From: CAZIAK01 sp964537035
GTDB lineage: Bacteria; Planctomycetota; B15-G4
Direction of reading: 5' to 3'
Length of the DNA stretch: 64,000 nucleotides
NCBI GenBank assembly: GCA_964537035.1
Contig: CAZIAK010000006.1
Location: 1-64,000 of the forward strand
Below, piece by piece: positions 36,857 through 45,375 of the stretch. The position numbers were made by a program, and so were the translations under genes. The notes beneath the pieces were generated by a model. The model was not told the origin of the DNA, ran no database searches, and was given only the letters and a program-made list of their open reading frames with translations. Position 1 is the first letter of the stretch. Each line of letters opens with the position of its first letter.

Positions 36857-37105
36857 ATGAGCAGAGCCGCAGACACCAGCGCTGAAATAGAGAATGTGCG
36901 CTCGTCGCGTCTGGCAGCCATGAGCGGCCAGGAGCGCATGGCGTCCTTCTGGCAGCTGATGAGCACCGCTCGGGCCCTGGCTGAGGCAGGTGTGCGTCAC
37001 CGCCATCCCGATGCCGACGACGAAGAGGTCAAGCTGCGGCTGGCTGTTGCTGCCTATGGTCCCGAGCTGGTGCGCGAGGTCTACGGCCGGGTGCCTGGTG
37101 AGTGA
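36857..37105 (+). CDS. Small helical protein preceding a nucleotidyltransferase (possible antitoxin-like partner)
   Basis: An 82-residue protein without signal or membrane segment, mostly helical and charged; it ends in the pattern DEEVKLRLAVAAYGPELVREVYG. I recall small proteins with a similar C-terminal pattern just upstream of nucleotidyltransferase genes in several phyla, but I know no function for them. The ATG at 36857 is used; an in-frame GTG at 36839 is possible. The stop overlaps the next gene by 8 bases. Both genes lie between the two tRNA-derived repeats. Confidence 0.7.
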   Translation: MSRAADTSAEIENVRSSRLAAMSGQERMASFWQLMSTARALAEAGVRHRHPDADDEEVKLRLAVAAYGPELVREVYGRVPGE

Positions 37106-37688
37106 CGCGGAGTCTCTGCCAGACCAGGTGATCGAGGATCTCCTGTGGCTGCTCGAAGACCTGCAGCTCACCTACGCCGTCGGCGGATCCATGGCAGGCA
37201 CGTTTCATGGAGAGCCCCGCACCACCCACGACATCGATGTGCTCGTGGCCCTCGACCAGCACGGGGCGCAGCGACTCACTGATTCGCTGAGCGATGACTA
37301 CTACGTCCCCCAGCAGGCCCTCGAGGACGCCATGCGCACGCACTCCAGCTTCAACCTCGTGCACATCCCCTCGAGCTTCAAGGTCGATCTGTTCGTTGCG
37401 AGCCGCTCCCGCCTCGATCAGGAGCAGCTCGCCCGCCGCATCAAGGTGCGTCTCAGACGGGACGCCACCCAATCCATCTGGCTCACGTCCCCCGAAGTGC
37501 TGGTCGTGCGAAAGCTGCTCTGGCGGCGCTCAGCCCAGAACGCGTCGCAGCGGCAGTGGCTCGACGTCGTCTCGATCCTCCGAACCCAGGCTGGGCGACT
37601 GGACGAGGCCCTGATGAGCTCGCTCGCCGCTGATCTCGATCTGGGCGAGACGCTCGATGAAGCAAGGGATGCAGCACGCAGCTCCTAG
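37098..37688 (+). CDS. Nucleotidyltransferase-fold protein (AbiEii-like / DUF6036-like)
   Basis: A 196-residue protein. Its N-terminal part has the minimal nucleotidyltransferase signature: VGGSMAGTFHGEPRTTHDIDVLV, with GS in the first helix and the DxD metal pair. The remainder (LTSPEVLVVRKLLWR, QRQWLDVVSILR) matches the helical half of AbiEii-type and MNT-like toxins. The start is the GTG at 37098, overlapping the small upstream gene by 8 bases; upstream readings are not protein-like. Together they look like a toxin-antitoxin or defence-type cassette in a tRNA-bracketed segment. Enzymatic activity is inferred only from fold motifs. Confidence 0.8.
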   Translation: MSDAESLPDQVIEDLLWLLEDLQLTYAVGGSMAGTFHGEPRTTHDIDVLVALDQHGAQRLTDSLSDDYYVPQQALEDAMRTHSSFNLVHIPSSFKVDLFVASRSRLDQEQLARRIKVRLRRDATQSIWLTSPEVLVVRKLLWRRSAQNASQRQWLDVVSILRTQAGRLDEALMSSLAADLDLGETLDEARDAARSS

Positions 37689-37756
37689 CAGGCATTCGAA
37701 CGCGACCTGCCCGTCGACCACCATCGGGAGAGCCTCGACCGGGTGGCGTAGGCCTG

Positions 37757-37776
37757 AATCCCGCCGGGCGTACCAG
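37757..37776 (+). repeat. 20-bp direct repeat, copy 2 (attR-like tRNA 3' fragment)
   Basis: An exact copy of 36738-36757. The 12 bases before it match the tRNA at 6 of 12 positions (five of the six differences are transitions), so it may be either an attachment-site remnant or a decayed second tRNA end. It cannot fold as a tRNA because no 5' half is present. Confidence 0.75.
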
Positions 37777-37908
37777 GCTTCTTGCCCTGGCAAGCCGGGG
37801 CACGGCTTCCCCGCGGAGCCCGGGGGCGATACGGTCTGATCTTCTGACGAGCGGCCCAGAATCATTGCGCCCTCGTCTCGCCGCGCCCGAAGCGAAGGTC
37901 AGCCCGCC

Positions 37909-39039
37909 ATGACGAACGACGACGCCAGCCCCATCACCTACTGGGACTACATCAACACGCCTGAGCTGCTGTCGCTTCAGGGCGGCGTCGATGGGGACGA
38001 GAGCAAGCTCTCCCAAGAAGAGGTCGTCTTCATCACCGTGCATCAGGTGTTCGAGCTGTGGTTCAAGCTCATGCTCCGCGACCTGACCGTGGCCCGTGAT
38101 CTCTTCGCCCAGGAGCATGTGCCCGACGACCAGATGGCCGGGGCCTGCCGGCTGCTGCGCCGACTCAAGCTGACCCTCGAACAGGGCACCAAGCACTTCG
38201 ATCTTGTGGAGACCATCACCACCCGGGACTACCTCGAGTTTCGGGACAAGTTGTTCCCGGCCAACGGCGGGCAGTCCGTGCAGTTTCGGGAGGTCGAAGT
38301 GCTGCTCGGCCTTGACGAATCCGAGCGCATCCCCTACGTGACCGGCGGCAAGTTCGATGACGTGTTGAGCGAGCTCGACGGCAGGGCGGGGTGGTCCATG
38401 CGCCGGTTGCGCGAACGGCAAGCGGACACACCCACGTTCAAGGACGCCCTGCTCTCCTGGCTGTACCGCACGCCCATCGATGGCTCGCGCCCCGGCGATG
38501 ACGATGACGACGCCGCGGTCGAGACGTTCATCGAGACGTTCTTGGAACACCGTCGCAGCGCCTTGGCCGATCTCAGCGAGCGGGTGGTGGCCATGGCGCC
38601 GTCCCCCGCAGAAGCCGAAGACCTGCGCGCTCGCTACGCCTCAGAGATCGAGAGCGCCGAGTCCTTCCTGCGCGCGCGCGACATCGACGATGCGACGGAA
38701 CGTCTGCACACACGGCGTATCCGCGCCGCCGCCCTGTTCATCGAGAGCTATCGCGAGCTGCCCCTGCTGGCCATGCCACGCGACGTCGTCGACGGAGTGC
38801 TGGCCGTCGAACATGCCTTCCTGGTGTTGCGCCAACGGCACGCGCGCATGGCCGAGTGGGTCATCGGGCGCCGCGTGGGCACGGGCGGCTCGTCCGGCGT
38901 GGACTATCTCGACAACGCCGCCCTCAGCCAGCGCGTCTTCCAGGACCTGTGGACCGTGCGCATGTTGCTCGTGCGCCGCGACTCATTGCCCGACCCCAAG
39001 AACGCAGAGAAGTACGGCTTCTCGTTCGACGCCGAGTAA
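37909..39039 (+). CDS. kynA: Tryptophan 2,3-dioxygenase family protein
   Basis: A 376-residue heme dioxygenase that opens the indole ring of tryptophan to N-formylkynurenine. It has TYWDYINTPELLSLQ at the N-terminus, FITVHQVFELWFKLML with the active-site histidine, and HARMAEWVIGRRVGTGGSSGVDYL, the heme-side and substrate-carboxylate motif. It is longer than bacterial TDO (about 280-300), with an acidic GDDDDDA insert near residue 195. ATG start. No kynB or kynU is in the window. Confidence 0.92.
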   Translation: MTNDDASPITYWDYINTPELLSLQGGVDGDESKLSQEEVVFITVHQVFELWFKLMLRDLTVARDLFAQEHVPDDQMAGACRLLRRLKLTLEQGTKHFDLVETITTRDYLEFRDKLFPANGGQSVQFREVEVLLGLDESERIPYVTGGKFDDVLSELDGRAGWSMRRLRERQADTPTFKDALLSWLYRTPIDGSRPGDDDDDAAVETFIETFLEHRRSALADLSERVVAMAPSPAEAEDLRARYASEIESAESFLRARDIDDATERLHTRRIRAAALFIESYRELPLLAMPRDVVDGVLAVEHAFLVLRQRHARMAEWVIGRRVGTGGSSGVDYLDNAALSQRVFQDLWTVRMLLVRRDSLPDPKNAEKYGFSFDAE

Positions 39040-39110
39040 GGCGCATCCGCACTGCTCAGCTGAACCCCGCAGCGCCAGCGCAACAGGCTGCGCCGCACGC
39101 GCCAGGCCAT

Positions 39111-39157
39111 GCACGTTGCGCGCGGGCTTCTCCAACGGTCTACGTGCCGGTTTTTCT
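39111..39157 (+). terminator. Possible intrinsic terminator after kynA
   Basis: GCACGT and ACGTGC (39111-39116, 39142-39147) or the inner pair CGTTG/CAACG form a modest hairpin, followed by CGG and TTTTTCT at 39151-39157. The T-run supports termination of kynA transcripts just at the end of the convergent exporter gene. Confidence 0.35.
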
Positions 39158-40783
39158 ATAGCGCTCGACGTGCAGGGACCAGCGCGTGGGCCAGGAGCAA
39201 CCCGGCGACGAGAGCGGTCGCCACCAGCCCCATGGCGAACGCGGCCTGCAGACCGGACACAGCGTCCCGGTCCAAGAACGATGAGACGCTGCGAAAGCCC
39301 ATGCTGCCCGGGACGAGCAACATGATGCCCGGCACGAGGGTGACCAGGGCGGGACGTCCACCGAGGGACGCCAACACGTTCGACCCCGCGCCCACGATGA
39401 CCGCGCCCACACAGGCGCCCAGTTCGGGCCCCAGGGTCTGGGCTCCGAAGCGCGCTCCCAGGTAGCCCGCCACTCCGGCGACGACGATGGCCGGCATGTC
39501 CCGCTTGCGAGCGCCGAAGAGCACGGTGAAGGCCATGGGGGAGAGCAGCAGGGCGACCACGCCAGCCCAGGGGGGCAAGGGACCTGCCCACAAGGGCTCG
39601 GTGATCGCGCCCCCGGGAAGCAAGACCTGCACGGACCGTCCCAAGGCCACGCCGAAGCCCAGGGTCAAGAAGACCACCCCGGCTCCGGCCAGCCGGGCGG
39701 TCCCAGAGGCCCAGTGACGGGTGGCCAGCTCGCTCATGGCGATGGTCAGGGTGAAGCCTGGCACGAGCACGATCAGCGCCGAGAGGGTGACCACCTCGGC
39801 GGAGAGTCCCACGAGGTGGGCTGCCACGAGAGACAGGGCTGTGACCAGGGCCGCGGCGGCGGGCTCGAAGACCCTGGTCAGGGCGGGGCGGTGACCAATG
39901 CACTGCAGCATGACCCCGAGCATGGCGCCCAGGGTGAGGGAGCCGGCCACCTCGGCCCACGAGCCTCCGAAGAAGCTGGCCGCCGAGCCCGACGCCACGC
40001 CGAACGAGACGACGGTGGTGACGCGCGACCACACCCGGGGCCCGCTGACCACGGAGGCGAGGCGCACCTCGGCCTGGGCTGGAGAGATCTGGCGTCGCTC
40101 GACCTGATCGGTGAGCCCGTCGAGCTCGGCCAGGGTGCCCAGGTCGATCTCCCCAGGCTCGACCCTGACCAGATGGGTGGCTTGCGCCCCCGGCGGCCCG
40201 AAAGCGGCAAAGAAGGAGGTGGGAGTGGCGAACAGCTGGGCCTCGATGCCCAGGGCCCGGGCGCAGGAGCCCACAGACTGCTCCAGCCGGTCCGCGGGGG
40301 TCCCGTGGGAGTGGAGGGCCTGGCCCAGCCGCAACAAGAAGGCCTCGGCAGCTCGAAGCTCCGCTGCGGACCCAGGGCCGTGGACAGAGGACTCCATGGC
40401 ACCCGGCAGGGTGGTGGGCAGGGTGGTGGGCTGGGCAACAAGCTGAGCTGAGGGCTTGGAAGTGGGCCTGGTGGTGGGCCTGGTGGTGGGCCTGGTGGTG
40501 GGCCGGGCAGCTTTCTNNNNNNNNNNNNNNNNNNNNNNNNNNNNNNNNNNNNNNNNNNNNNNNNNNNNNNNNNNNNNNNNNNNNNNNNNNNNNNNNNNNN
40601 NNNNNNNNNNNNNNNNGTGGGCCTGGTGGTGGGCCTGGTGGTGGGCCTGGTGGTGGGCCGGGCAGCTTTCTGGGCCAGCGGCTTGGCACCAGGCTGAGCA
40701 GCGGGCAAGCCGGCGGCAGGGAGTTCGAGACGGAGCGCCCTGGCGGCGGGACCTTGACTTCTTGAACGCACAATCATCGTCAT
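39156..40783 (-). CDS. Threonine/serine exporter ThrE family protein, interrupted by an assembly gap
   Basis: The core (39156-40397, 413 residues) fuses the two ThrE membrane halves. An N-terminal soluble part carries the LGIEAQLFATPTSFFAAFG segment, followed by about ten transmembrane helices and ending LLLAHALVPARRAL. Such proteins export threonine, serine and related amino acids. Upstream of ATG 40397 the frame stays open into a Pro/Thr/Arg repeat where 100 N are inserted. Merging the identical 55-base flanks keeps the frame and extends the protein to ATG 40783, adding about 77 low-complexity residues. The AT-rich intergenic DNA begins only at 40784, which supports the long form, but neither start has a clear ribosome site. 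It is divergent from an Lrp/AsnC regulator. Confidence 0.82.
40462..40671. other. Assembly gap of 100 N flanked by a duplicated 55-mer in a 12-bp tandem repeat
   Basis: N occupies 40517-40616. The 55 bases before and after are identical and consist mostly of GTGGGCCTGGTG units. As at the first gap, this looks like two contigs sharing a 55-base end. Because the flank is itself repetitive, the true copy number of the 12-bp unit cannot be known from this window. Confidence 0.88.
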
Positions 40784-40873
40784 GACCAAGCTATCGACTG
40801 ATATTCTTCTACAGAACTGAACCAGCAGATAATGCTCTCAGATCAGAGAATCATCCAACGAATAGGCTTCGCC

Positions 40874-41374
40874 ATGGACACAACAGTCAGCACTCTTGAC
40901 CGAACCGACTACGTCATTCTTGACGAATTGCAGAAGGATGCTCGGCTGAGCAACAAGGAGCTCGCCGCCCGGGTCGGACTGGCCCCTTCGAGCTGCTCTG
41001 TGCGCGTGCAGCGGCTCACCGCCGACGGGGTGCTGAGCGGATTCCACGCCGAGGTGAACCCCGCCGCCCTCGGCATCGGCCTGCAGGCGGTGATCAGCCT
41101 GCAGCTGGGGGGCCACGGTCTGGGGACGATCCGGCGGATCTCGCGAGAACTCTCAGACCTGCCCGAGGTGCGTCAGCTGTTCAGCCTGGGTGGCTCACAG
41201 GACCTGCTGGTTCACGTGGCTGTCCGAGACCCTGAGCACCTCCGTGAGCTGGTCATGGATCGCATCGCCAACCACGCCGACGTGGCCCACATGGAGACGG
41301 CGCTGATCTTCGATCACCATCGTTCCCACATGCAGGGCCCCTTGGACGCACCAGAAAATCTCAGCGAGAGCTGA
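40874..41374 (+). CDS. Lrp/AsnC-family transcriptional regulator
   Basis: A 166-residue regulator: an N-terminal winged helix-turn-helix (LDRTDYVILDELQKDARLSNKELAARVGLAPSSCSVRVQRL) and a C-terminal RAM/AsnC ligand domain (LPEVRQLFSLGGSQDLLVHVAVRD). These sense amino acids. It is transcribed away from the ThrE-like exporter across a short AT-rich spacer, so it probably controls that gene, as regulators of amino-acid exporters often do. ATG 40874 gives the usual short N-terminus; ATG 40832 is an alternative. Confidence 0.9.
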   Translation: MDTTVSTLDRTDYVILDELQKDARLSNKELAARVGLAPSSCSVRVQRLTADGVLSGFHAEVNPAALGIGLQAVISLQLGGHGLGTIRRISRELSDLPEVRQLFSLGGSQDLLVHVAVRDPEHLRELVMDRIANHADVAHMETALIFDHHRSHMQGPLDAPENLSES

Positions 41375-41407
41375 AACGCCGGGGGGCCCTCGCCGTCTGT
41401 TCGGGTG

Positions 41408-41527
41408 TCAGGACCACCACCACCAGAGCAGAGCCGCCAGTGAGACGATGACCAACCAGAAACCCAGACGCAGCCAGACGATCAACGAGACCCGGCGATT
41501 GCGTTCGTAAGGGTCAAGAAAGCTCAC
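41408..41527 (-). CDS. 39-residue single-pass membrane peptide overlapping mutM
   Basis: GTG at 41527 overlaps the mutM stop as GTGA, and the frame encodes 39 residues: a hydrophilic start SFLDPYERNRRVS, one hydrophobic helix (LGFWLVIVSLAALLWWW) and a stop at 41410-41408. The coupling, clean hydrophobic profile and basic residues before the helix suggest a real small protein. Its function is unknown. Confidence 0.55.
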   Translation of the reverse strand: MSFLDPYERNRRVSLIVWLRLGFWLVIVSLAALLWWWWS

Positions 41528-42576
41528 CGGCCGGAGCGCCCCGCTGTGCGTCTCGTTGTGCCCGTTTTGGTGCCCCCCTTGGTGCCCCCCTTGGTGCCCC
41601 CCGATGTGCCCCCCGATGTGCGCTCTGTTGAAGCGCCCCGCGAGGTCGAGCCACGGCGCGACTTCGATGACGCACGGGGCGGGGCCTGGCAGCGGCGGCA
41701 GAAGTGAGTCCCCCGGCCGCCGACCTCAAGGCGAGAGATGGTGGTGCCGCAGGTTCGGCAGGGCTTGCCGTGACGTCCATAGACGGTGAACTCATCCTGG
41801 AAGTCGCCGGGCTTGCCCTCGGGGGTGCGATAGAAGGTGTCAAAGCTGCTGCCATCCGCGGAGATGGCCTCGGCCAACACCTGCTTGATCGTGGCCACCA
41901 GCAGGGCGGCCTTCGCGGGCTTGACCGTGTGGGACAGGCGCAGGGGATGAAGGCCCGCTCGATGGAGCGATTCGTCCACGTAGATGTTGCCCAGGCCGGC
42001 GAGGAACGACTGATCGAGCAGCAGCGGCTTGAGCTGGCGGCGGCAGCCCTTGAGAGCGGCGGTCATCCAGGCCGGGTCGAAGCCGTCGCTGAGCGGCTCG
42101 GGACCCAGGGGCGGCAAGATCTCTTCGAGGGTGGACACCAAGCCCATGCGACCGAACTTGCGCACGTCAGAGAACACCAGCGCCCGGCCGTCCGCCAAGG
42201 CGCAGCGCACGCGCACGTGGGTCACCGGAGAGGTTTCGGTGGACTCGGGAGCGCCGGCCACGCCGCGGGCACTGGTCTTGGCCGCGGCGCTTCTCGCCGA
42301 TGCTCCGCTCGCTACAGCGGCCGGCTCCACGTGAAAGCGGCCGGTCATGCGCAAGTGGCCCACCAGCTTGCGGCCATTATCGAGCTCGAAGACGAGGTAC
42401 TTGGCCCGGCGCCACACACTCTGAATCGTCAGCCCGGCCAATCCTCGACGAAAGGCTCGCACCGACGGGCAGGCGACGGTGCGGGGCCACAGCACCGAGA
42501 CGCCGCTCACAGTGGCTCCCACCACGAGGGGTCGCAGCTGGCGCACCACGGTCTCGACTTCGGGCAGCTCGGGCAT
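41524..42576 (-). CDS. mutM: Bifunctional DNA-formamidopyrimidine glycosylase/AP lyase
   Basis: A 350-residue Fpg/MutM that removes 8-oxoguanine and cuts the abasic site. The N-terminal PELPEVETV supplies the catalytic proline and glutamate, DQSFLAGLGNIYVDE the helix-two-turn-helix, and CRTCG...FCRRC the zinc finger. It is about 75 residues longer than normal: an Ala/Ser-rich insert at about residues 85-115 in the N-terminal domain, and a tail of about 45 residues rich in Thr/Gly/Ser/Arg made of GGT-type repeats (12-bp DNA units at about 41565-41625). ATG 42576 is fixed by the catalytic N-terminus. Confidence 0.95.
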   Translation of the reverse strand: MPELPEVETVVRQLRPLVVGATVSGVSVLWPRTVACPSVRAFRRGLAGLTIQSVWRRAKYLVFELDNGRKLVGHLRMTGRFHVEPAAVASGASARSAAAKTSARGVAGAPESTETSPVTHVRVRCALADGRALVFSDVRKFGRMGLVSTLEEILPPLGPEPLSDGFDPAWMTAALKGCRRQLKPLLLDQSFLAGLGNIYVDESLHRAGLHPLRLSHTVKPAKAALLVATIKQVLAEAISADGSSFDTFYRTPEGKPGDFQDEFTVYGRHGKPCRTCGTTISRLEVGGRGTHFCRRCQAPPRASSKSRRGSTSRGASTERTSGGTSGGTKGGTKGGTKTGTTRRTAGRSGR

Positions 42577-42785
42577 GGGGGCATTCTGGCCCGAGGGCAG
42601 CCGTTCTGGCCAGACACCTCGGCGAGTTCTGCCCCTGACCGGTGTCTTCACGGGCTACCTCAGCGGCCGCGGTGGAGCCTTCGCGGCGAGGCTGGTGAGA
42701 AATGCGGGCGTGCTCGCGACGGTCGACCACGGCACAAGGTCAGGTGGTGAAGCTTTGACAGGGTTGGGCTGCTAGAGTTCGGCCC

Positions 42786-43604
42786 ATGACCCGTGACGTC
42801 GCCTATCCCGATAGCCTGGCCGAACACTACGACGGCGACTACGACATCCTCCGTCACGACGGAGAGGACGTCGCCTTCTACACCGACCTGGCTCTTCATG
42901 CTGGCGGTCCCGTGATGGAGATCGGCTGCGGCACCGGCCGGGTGGCCCTGCCGGTGGCCCGCGCGGGCTGCACTGTGCTGGGCGTCGACCCCACGCCGGC
43001 CATGCTCTCCCGCTTGGCCGACAAGCTGGCCAGAGAATCTGCGGACGTCCGCGAACGCATCACCCTTCAACCAGGCCGGTTCGATGCCGTGCCCGGAGAG
43101 GGTTCATTCGCCCTGGTCTTCTCGGCCTTCCGCGCCTTTCAACACCTGAACGATCGGCGGGAACAACTCGCTGCCCTCACCGAGATGGCCCGCTGGACCC
43201 GCCCCGGCGGCCTCGTGGCCTTCGACGTCTTCGACTACAACGCAGAGCGGGCCGCAGCCTACGCCGACGAGCACGCCGACTACGTCCTTCAGGTCGCTGA
43301 CCAGACCAGGGAGCGGCGGAGTCGGGCCAGGTACGACGAGAAGAACGGGCTGATCCACTGCCGCTTTCGCTGGTTGCTCAACGGCGCAGCTGACGGAGAG
43401 GCCACCTTCACCATGAAGGTCTCGACCCGGGACGAGCTGGTGGCCCTTCTGCCCGACGCTGGTCTCGAACTTGAGGCGGTCTTTGGCACATTCGCGGCCG
43501 ATCCCTGGACAGCGAGCGAGCAACGGGAGATCGTCATCGTCGCTCGCCGACCCGGCGGCACTGACAGCGGCCCCTCCCATCCTGCGCGACCCATCGCCTC
43601 GTGA
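42786..43604 (+). CDS. Class I SAM-dependent methyltransferase
   Basis: A 272-residue methyltransferase. Motif I is MEIGCGTGRVALPVA, motif II LGVDPTPAML; FALVFSAFRAFQHL and RPGGLVAFDVFDYN follow. The first 35 residues (SLAEHYDGDYDILRHDGEDVAFY) resemble small-molecule methyltransferases near sugar-biosynthesis genes. It overlaps the glycosyltransferase by 4 bases (GTGA), so the two likely act on the same glycan or lipid. A TGC-TAGAGT element lies 8 bases before the ATG; TTGACA stands only 12 bases further up, so the promoter is unclear. Confidence 0.88.
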   Translation: MTRDVAYPDSLAEHYDGDYDILRHDGEDVAFYTDLALHAGGPVMEIGCGTGRVALPVARAGCTVLGVDPTPAMLSRLADKLARESADVRERITLQPGRFDAVPGEGSFALVFSAFRAFQHLNDRREQLAALTEMARWTRPGGLVAFDVFDYNAERAAAYADEHADYVLQVADQTRERRSRARYDEKNGLIHCRFRWLLNGAADGEATFTMKVSTRDELVALLPDAGLELEAVFGTFAADPWTASEQREIVIVARRPGGTDSGPSHPARPIAS

Positions 43605-44752
43605 AGATCCTGATCACCAGCCCTATCTTTCCACCTGATCTGGGCGGGCCGGCGACCTATGTGCCCAGCCTGGCCACCTGGCTCACAGACCGGGGACACG
43701 AGGTCACCGTGGTGGCCTTCTGCTCTGACCCTGCGCCCAGTGGCTGGCCCTTCAAGGTGATCTCGATCCCCCGCTGCTGGATGCCCCTGCGCTATCTGAA
43801 AGACTTTCTGGCGGTGTGGCGCGAGGCGAAGCACGCAGACATCGTCTACGTGAATGAACACCTGGCCTTGCACGTGGCCTTCGCTGGCCGACTGCGGGGC
43901 AAGCCCGTGGTGATTCGGGTGTATGTCGACGGCACGTGGGAGATCAGCCATCGCCTGGGCTGGCACGACGACACCATCACCGACTACCAAGACCGCGACT
44001 ATGGCTGGAAGGTCACGGCCATCCGCAAGCTGCAAAGACTGTGGTGGGGCTGGGCCCGGCGCATCATCGCCCCCAGCGAGTTCATGCGCGGCATCATCAT
44101 GGGTCACGGGGTGCCGTCCGATCGCATCGACCTGATTCACAATGCGTACCACGGGCCCGAGTCCTTCGACCTGAGCAAGGCCGACGCACGACAAGCCTGC
44201 GGGCTGCCCGCCGATCGGGTGGTACTGCTCTCCATCTGCCGGCTGATGATCTGGAAAGGTGTCGACGGACTCATTCGCGCGCTGGAACGCCTGCCCGAAA
44301 GCCACCACCTCTACGTGGCCGGCGACGGCGAAGAGCTGGAACGCTGGACCGATCTGGCAGACGAGCTGGGCGTCGGCGAGCGGGTGCACTTTCTGGGCAA
44401 CGTCCCCCACGCCGAGCTCATGGGCTGGATACGAGCTGCGGACGTGTTTCTACTGAACAGCACGTACGAAGGGCTCTCCCACACCCTGCTCGAGGTCATG
44501 TGGCTGGGGCTGGCGGCGGCGGTGTCCAACGTGTGCGGCAACGCCGAGCTGATCGAGAACAAGGTCAACGGCCGCTCGTACCGCCCGGGCGATGTGGATG
44601 GCATCGTCGACTCCATCGAAGAGCTGGTGGGCGACAGGGACAAGGCCGAGCAGTACATCCAGCTCAGCAGGGACAAGGTGTCCGGATTTGCTCGAGACAC
44701 GCTCTTTGCCCGAAAAGAGCAGCTGTTCCGGGGCATCACTGCCAAGAGCTGA
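43601..44752 (+). CDS. Glycosyltransferase family 4 protein
   Basis: A 383-residue GT-B glycosyltransferase. The acceptor domain begins KILITSPIFPPDLGGPATYVPSLATWL, with the usual Gly-rich loop. The donor domain has ICRLMIWKGVDGLIRAL, YVAGDGEELERW and the E-x7-E-type site STYEGLSHTLLEVMWLG. GTG start inside the preceding stop. It likely transfers a nucleotide-activated sugar during surface polysaccharide synthesis; donor and acceptor are unknown. Confidence 0.9.
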   Translation: MKILITSPIFPPDLGGPATYVPSLATWLTDRGHEVTVVAFCSDPAPSGWPFKVISIPRCWMPLRYLKDFLAVWREAKHADIVYVNEHLALHVAFAGRLRGKPVVIRVYVDGTWEISHRLGWHDDTITDYQDRDYGWKVTAIRKLQRLWWGWARRIIAPSEFMRGIIMGHGVPSDRIDLIHNAYHGPESFDLSKADARQACGLPADRVVLLSICRLMIWKGVDGLIRALERLPESHHLYVAGDGEELERWTDLADELGVGERVHFLGNVPHAELMGWIRAADVFLLNSTYEGLSHTLLEVMWLGLAAAVSNVCGNAELIENKVNGRSYRPGDVDGIVDSIEELVGDRDKAEQYIQLSRDKVSGFARDTLFARKEQLFRGITAKS

Positions 44753-44874
44753 GACCGGGCGCGGCGGGTGAGCAGCGGGCGATCCACGATGCTAAGGTCT
44801 GGGGGTGCACCGCATCCTCGGCAGGACCGGCTGCGCGCCCCGCGTCCCCTCCCCCTTTCACGGTCCCCGGTCTC

Positions 44875-45321
44875 ATGACCGCTCAGCACATCTCCACTCA
44901 GCCCGTCGCCGGGACGCCGGCGGCGCCGGCACTGTCACCCGTCTTGCGCTCGTTGCAGACCCTCGAGGCCATCGAGCAACACTGGGAAGACATGGTCGCC
45001 GAGCTGCGTGAGCACATCCCCGCGCTCCGTTCTCAACGTGCTTTCTACGACGGCGCCTGGGTCTTCGGGTTGCGCATCGGCGGTCGCCAAGAGGGCGCTA
45101 CCGACCGGTCCGCTCTGCGCTTCAGTCGCCTCGACGTCCAGATCGCGCTCGACGTGGCCCATGACCGGGCGTCGCTCACATCGTGCATCACGGTGCGCAA
45201 CCGGGACGAACCGCGGCGGTCGCTTGAGACATCGCTCGATGACTCTGGGCGCCAAGCGCTGTGCGAGTTTCTCGAGGCCGCGGCGTACACCTTCGTCGAC
45301 CGATACTTCGACCGCCGCTGA
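44875..45321 (+). CDS. Hypothetical protein
   Basis: A 148-residue soluble protein that I do not recognise. The ATG at 44875 is used; the frame is open further upstream but only as antisense-like, non-protein sequence within the glycosyltransferase. The N-terminus is Ala/Pro-rich, followed by a mixed alpha/beta region (AWVFGLRIGGRQEGATDR, LDVQIALDVAHDRASLTSCITVRNRDEPRR) and a final helix FLEAAAYTFVDRYFDRR. A TGC-TAAGGT element at 44790-44798 may be its -10. It stands 54 bases before the ABC transporter operon. Confidence 0.65.
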   Translation: MTAQHISTQPVAGTPAAPALSPVLRSLQTLEAIEQHWEDMVAELREHIPALRSQRAFYDGAWVFGLRIGGRQEGATDRSALRFSRLDVQIALDVAHDRASLTSCITVRNRDEPRRSLETSLDDSGRQALCEFLEAAAYTFVDRYFDRR

Positions 45322-45375
45322 TCCGCCTGCAGAGTCCTGTATGGTCAAGGCCTCTGCCCTTCGGGATCACCGAGA

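Noticed and set aside
37757..37776. A second tRNA gene
   Set aside because: Only the 3' end is present; no D arm, anticodon arm or 5' acceptor strand can be found upstream.
43936..44874. Long in-frame extension upstream of the hypothetical gene at 44875
   Set aside because: It overlaps the glycosyltransferase in another frame and is Arg/His/Gly-rich shadow sequence.
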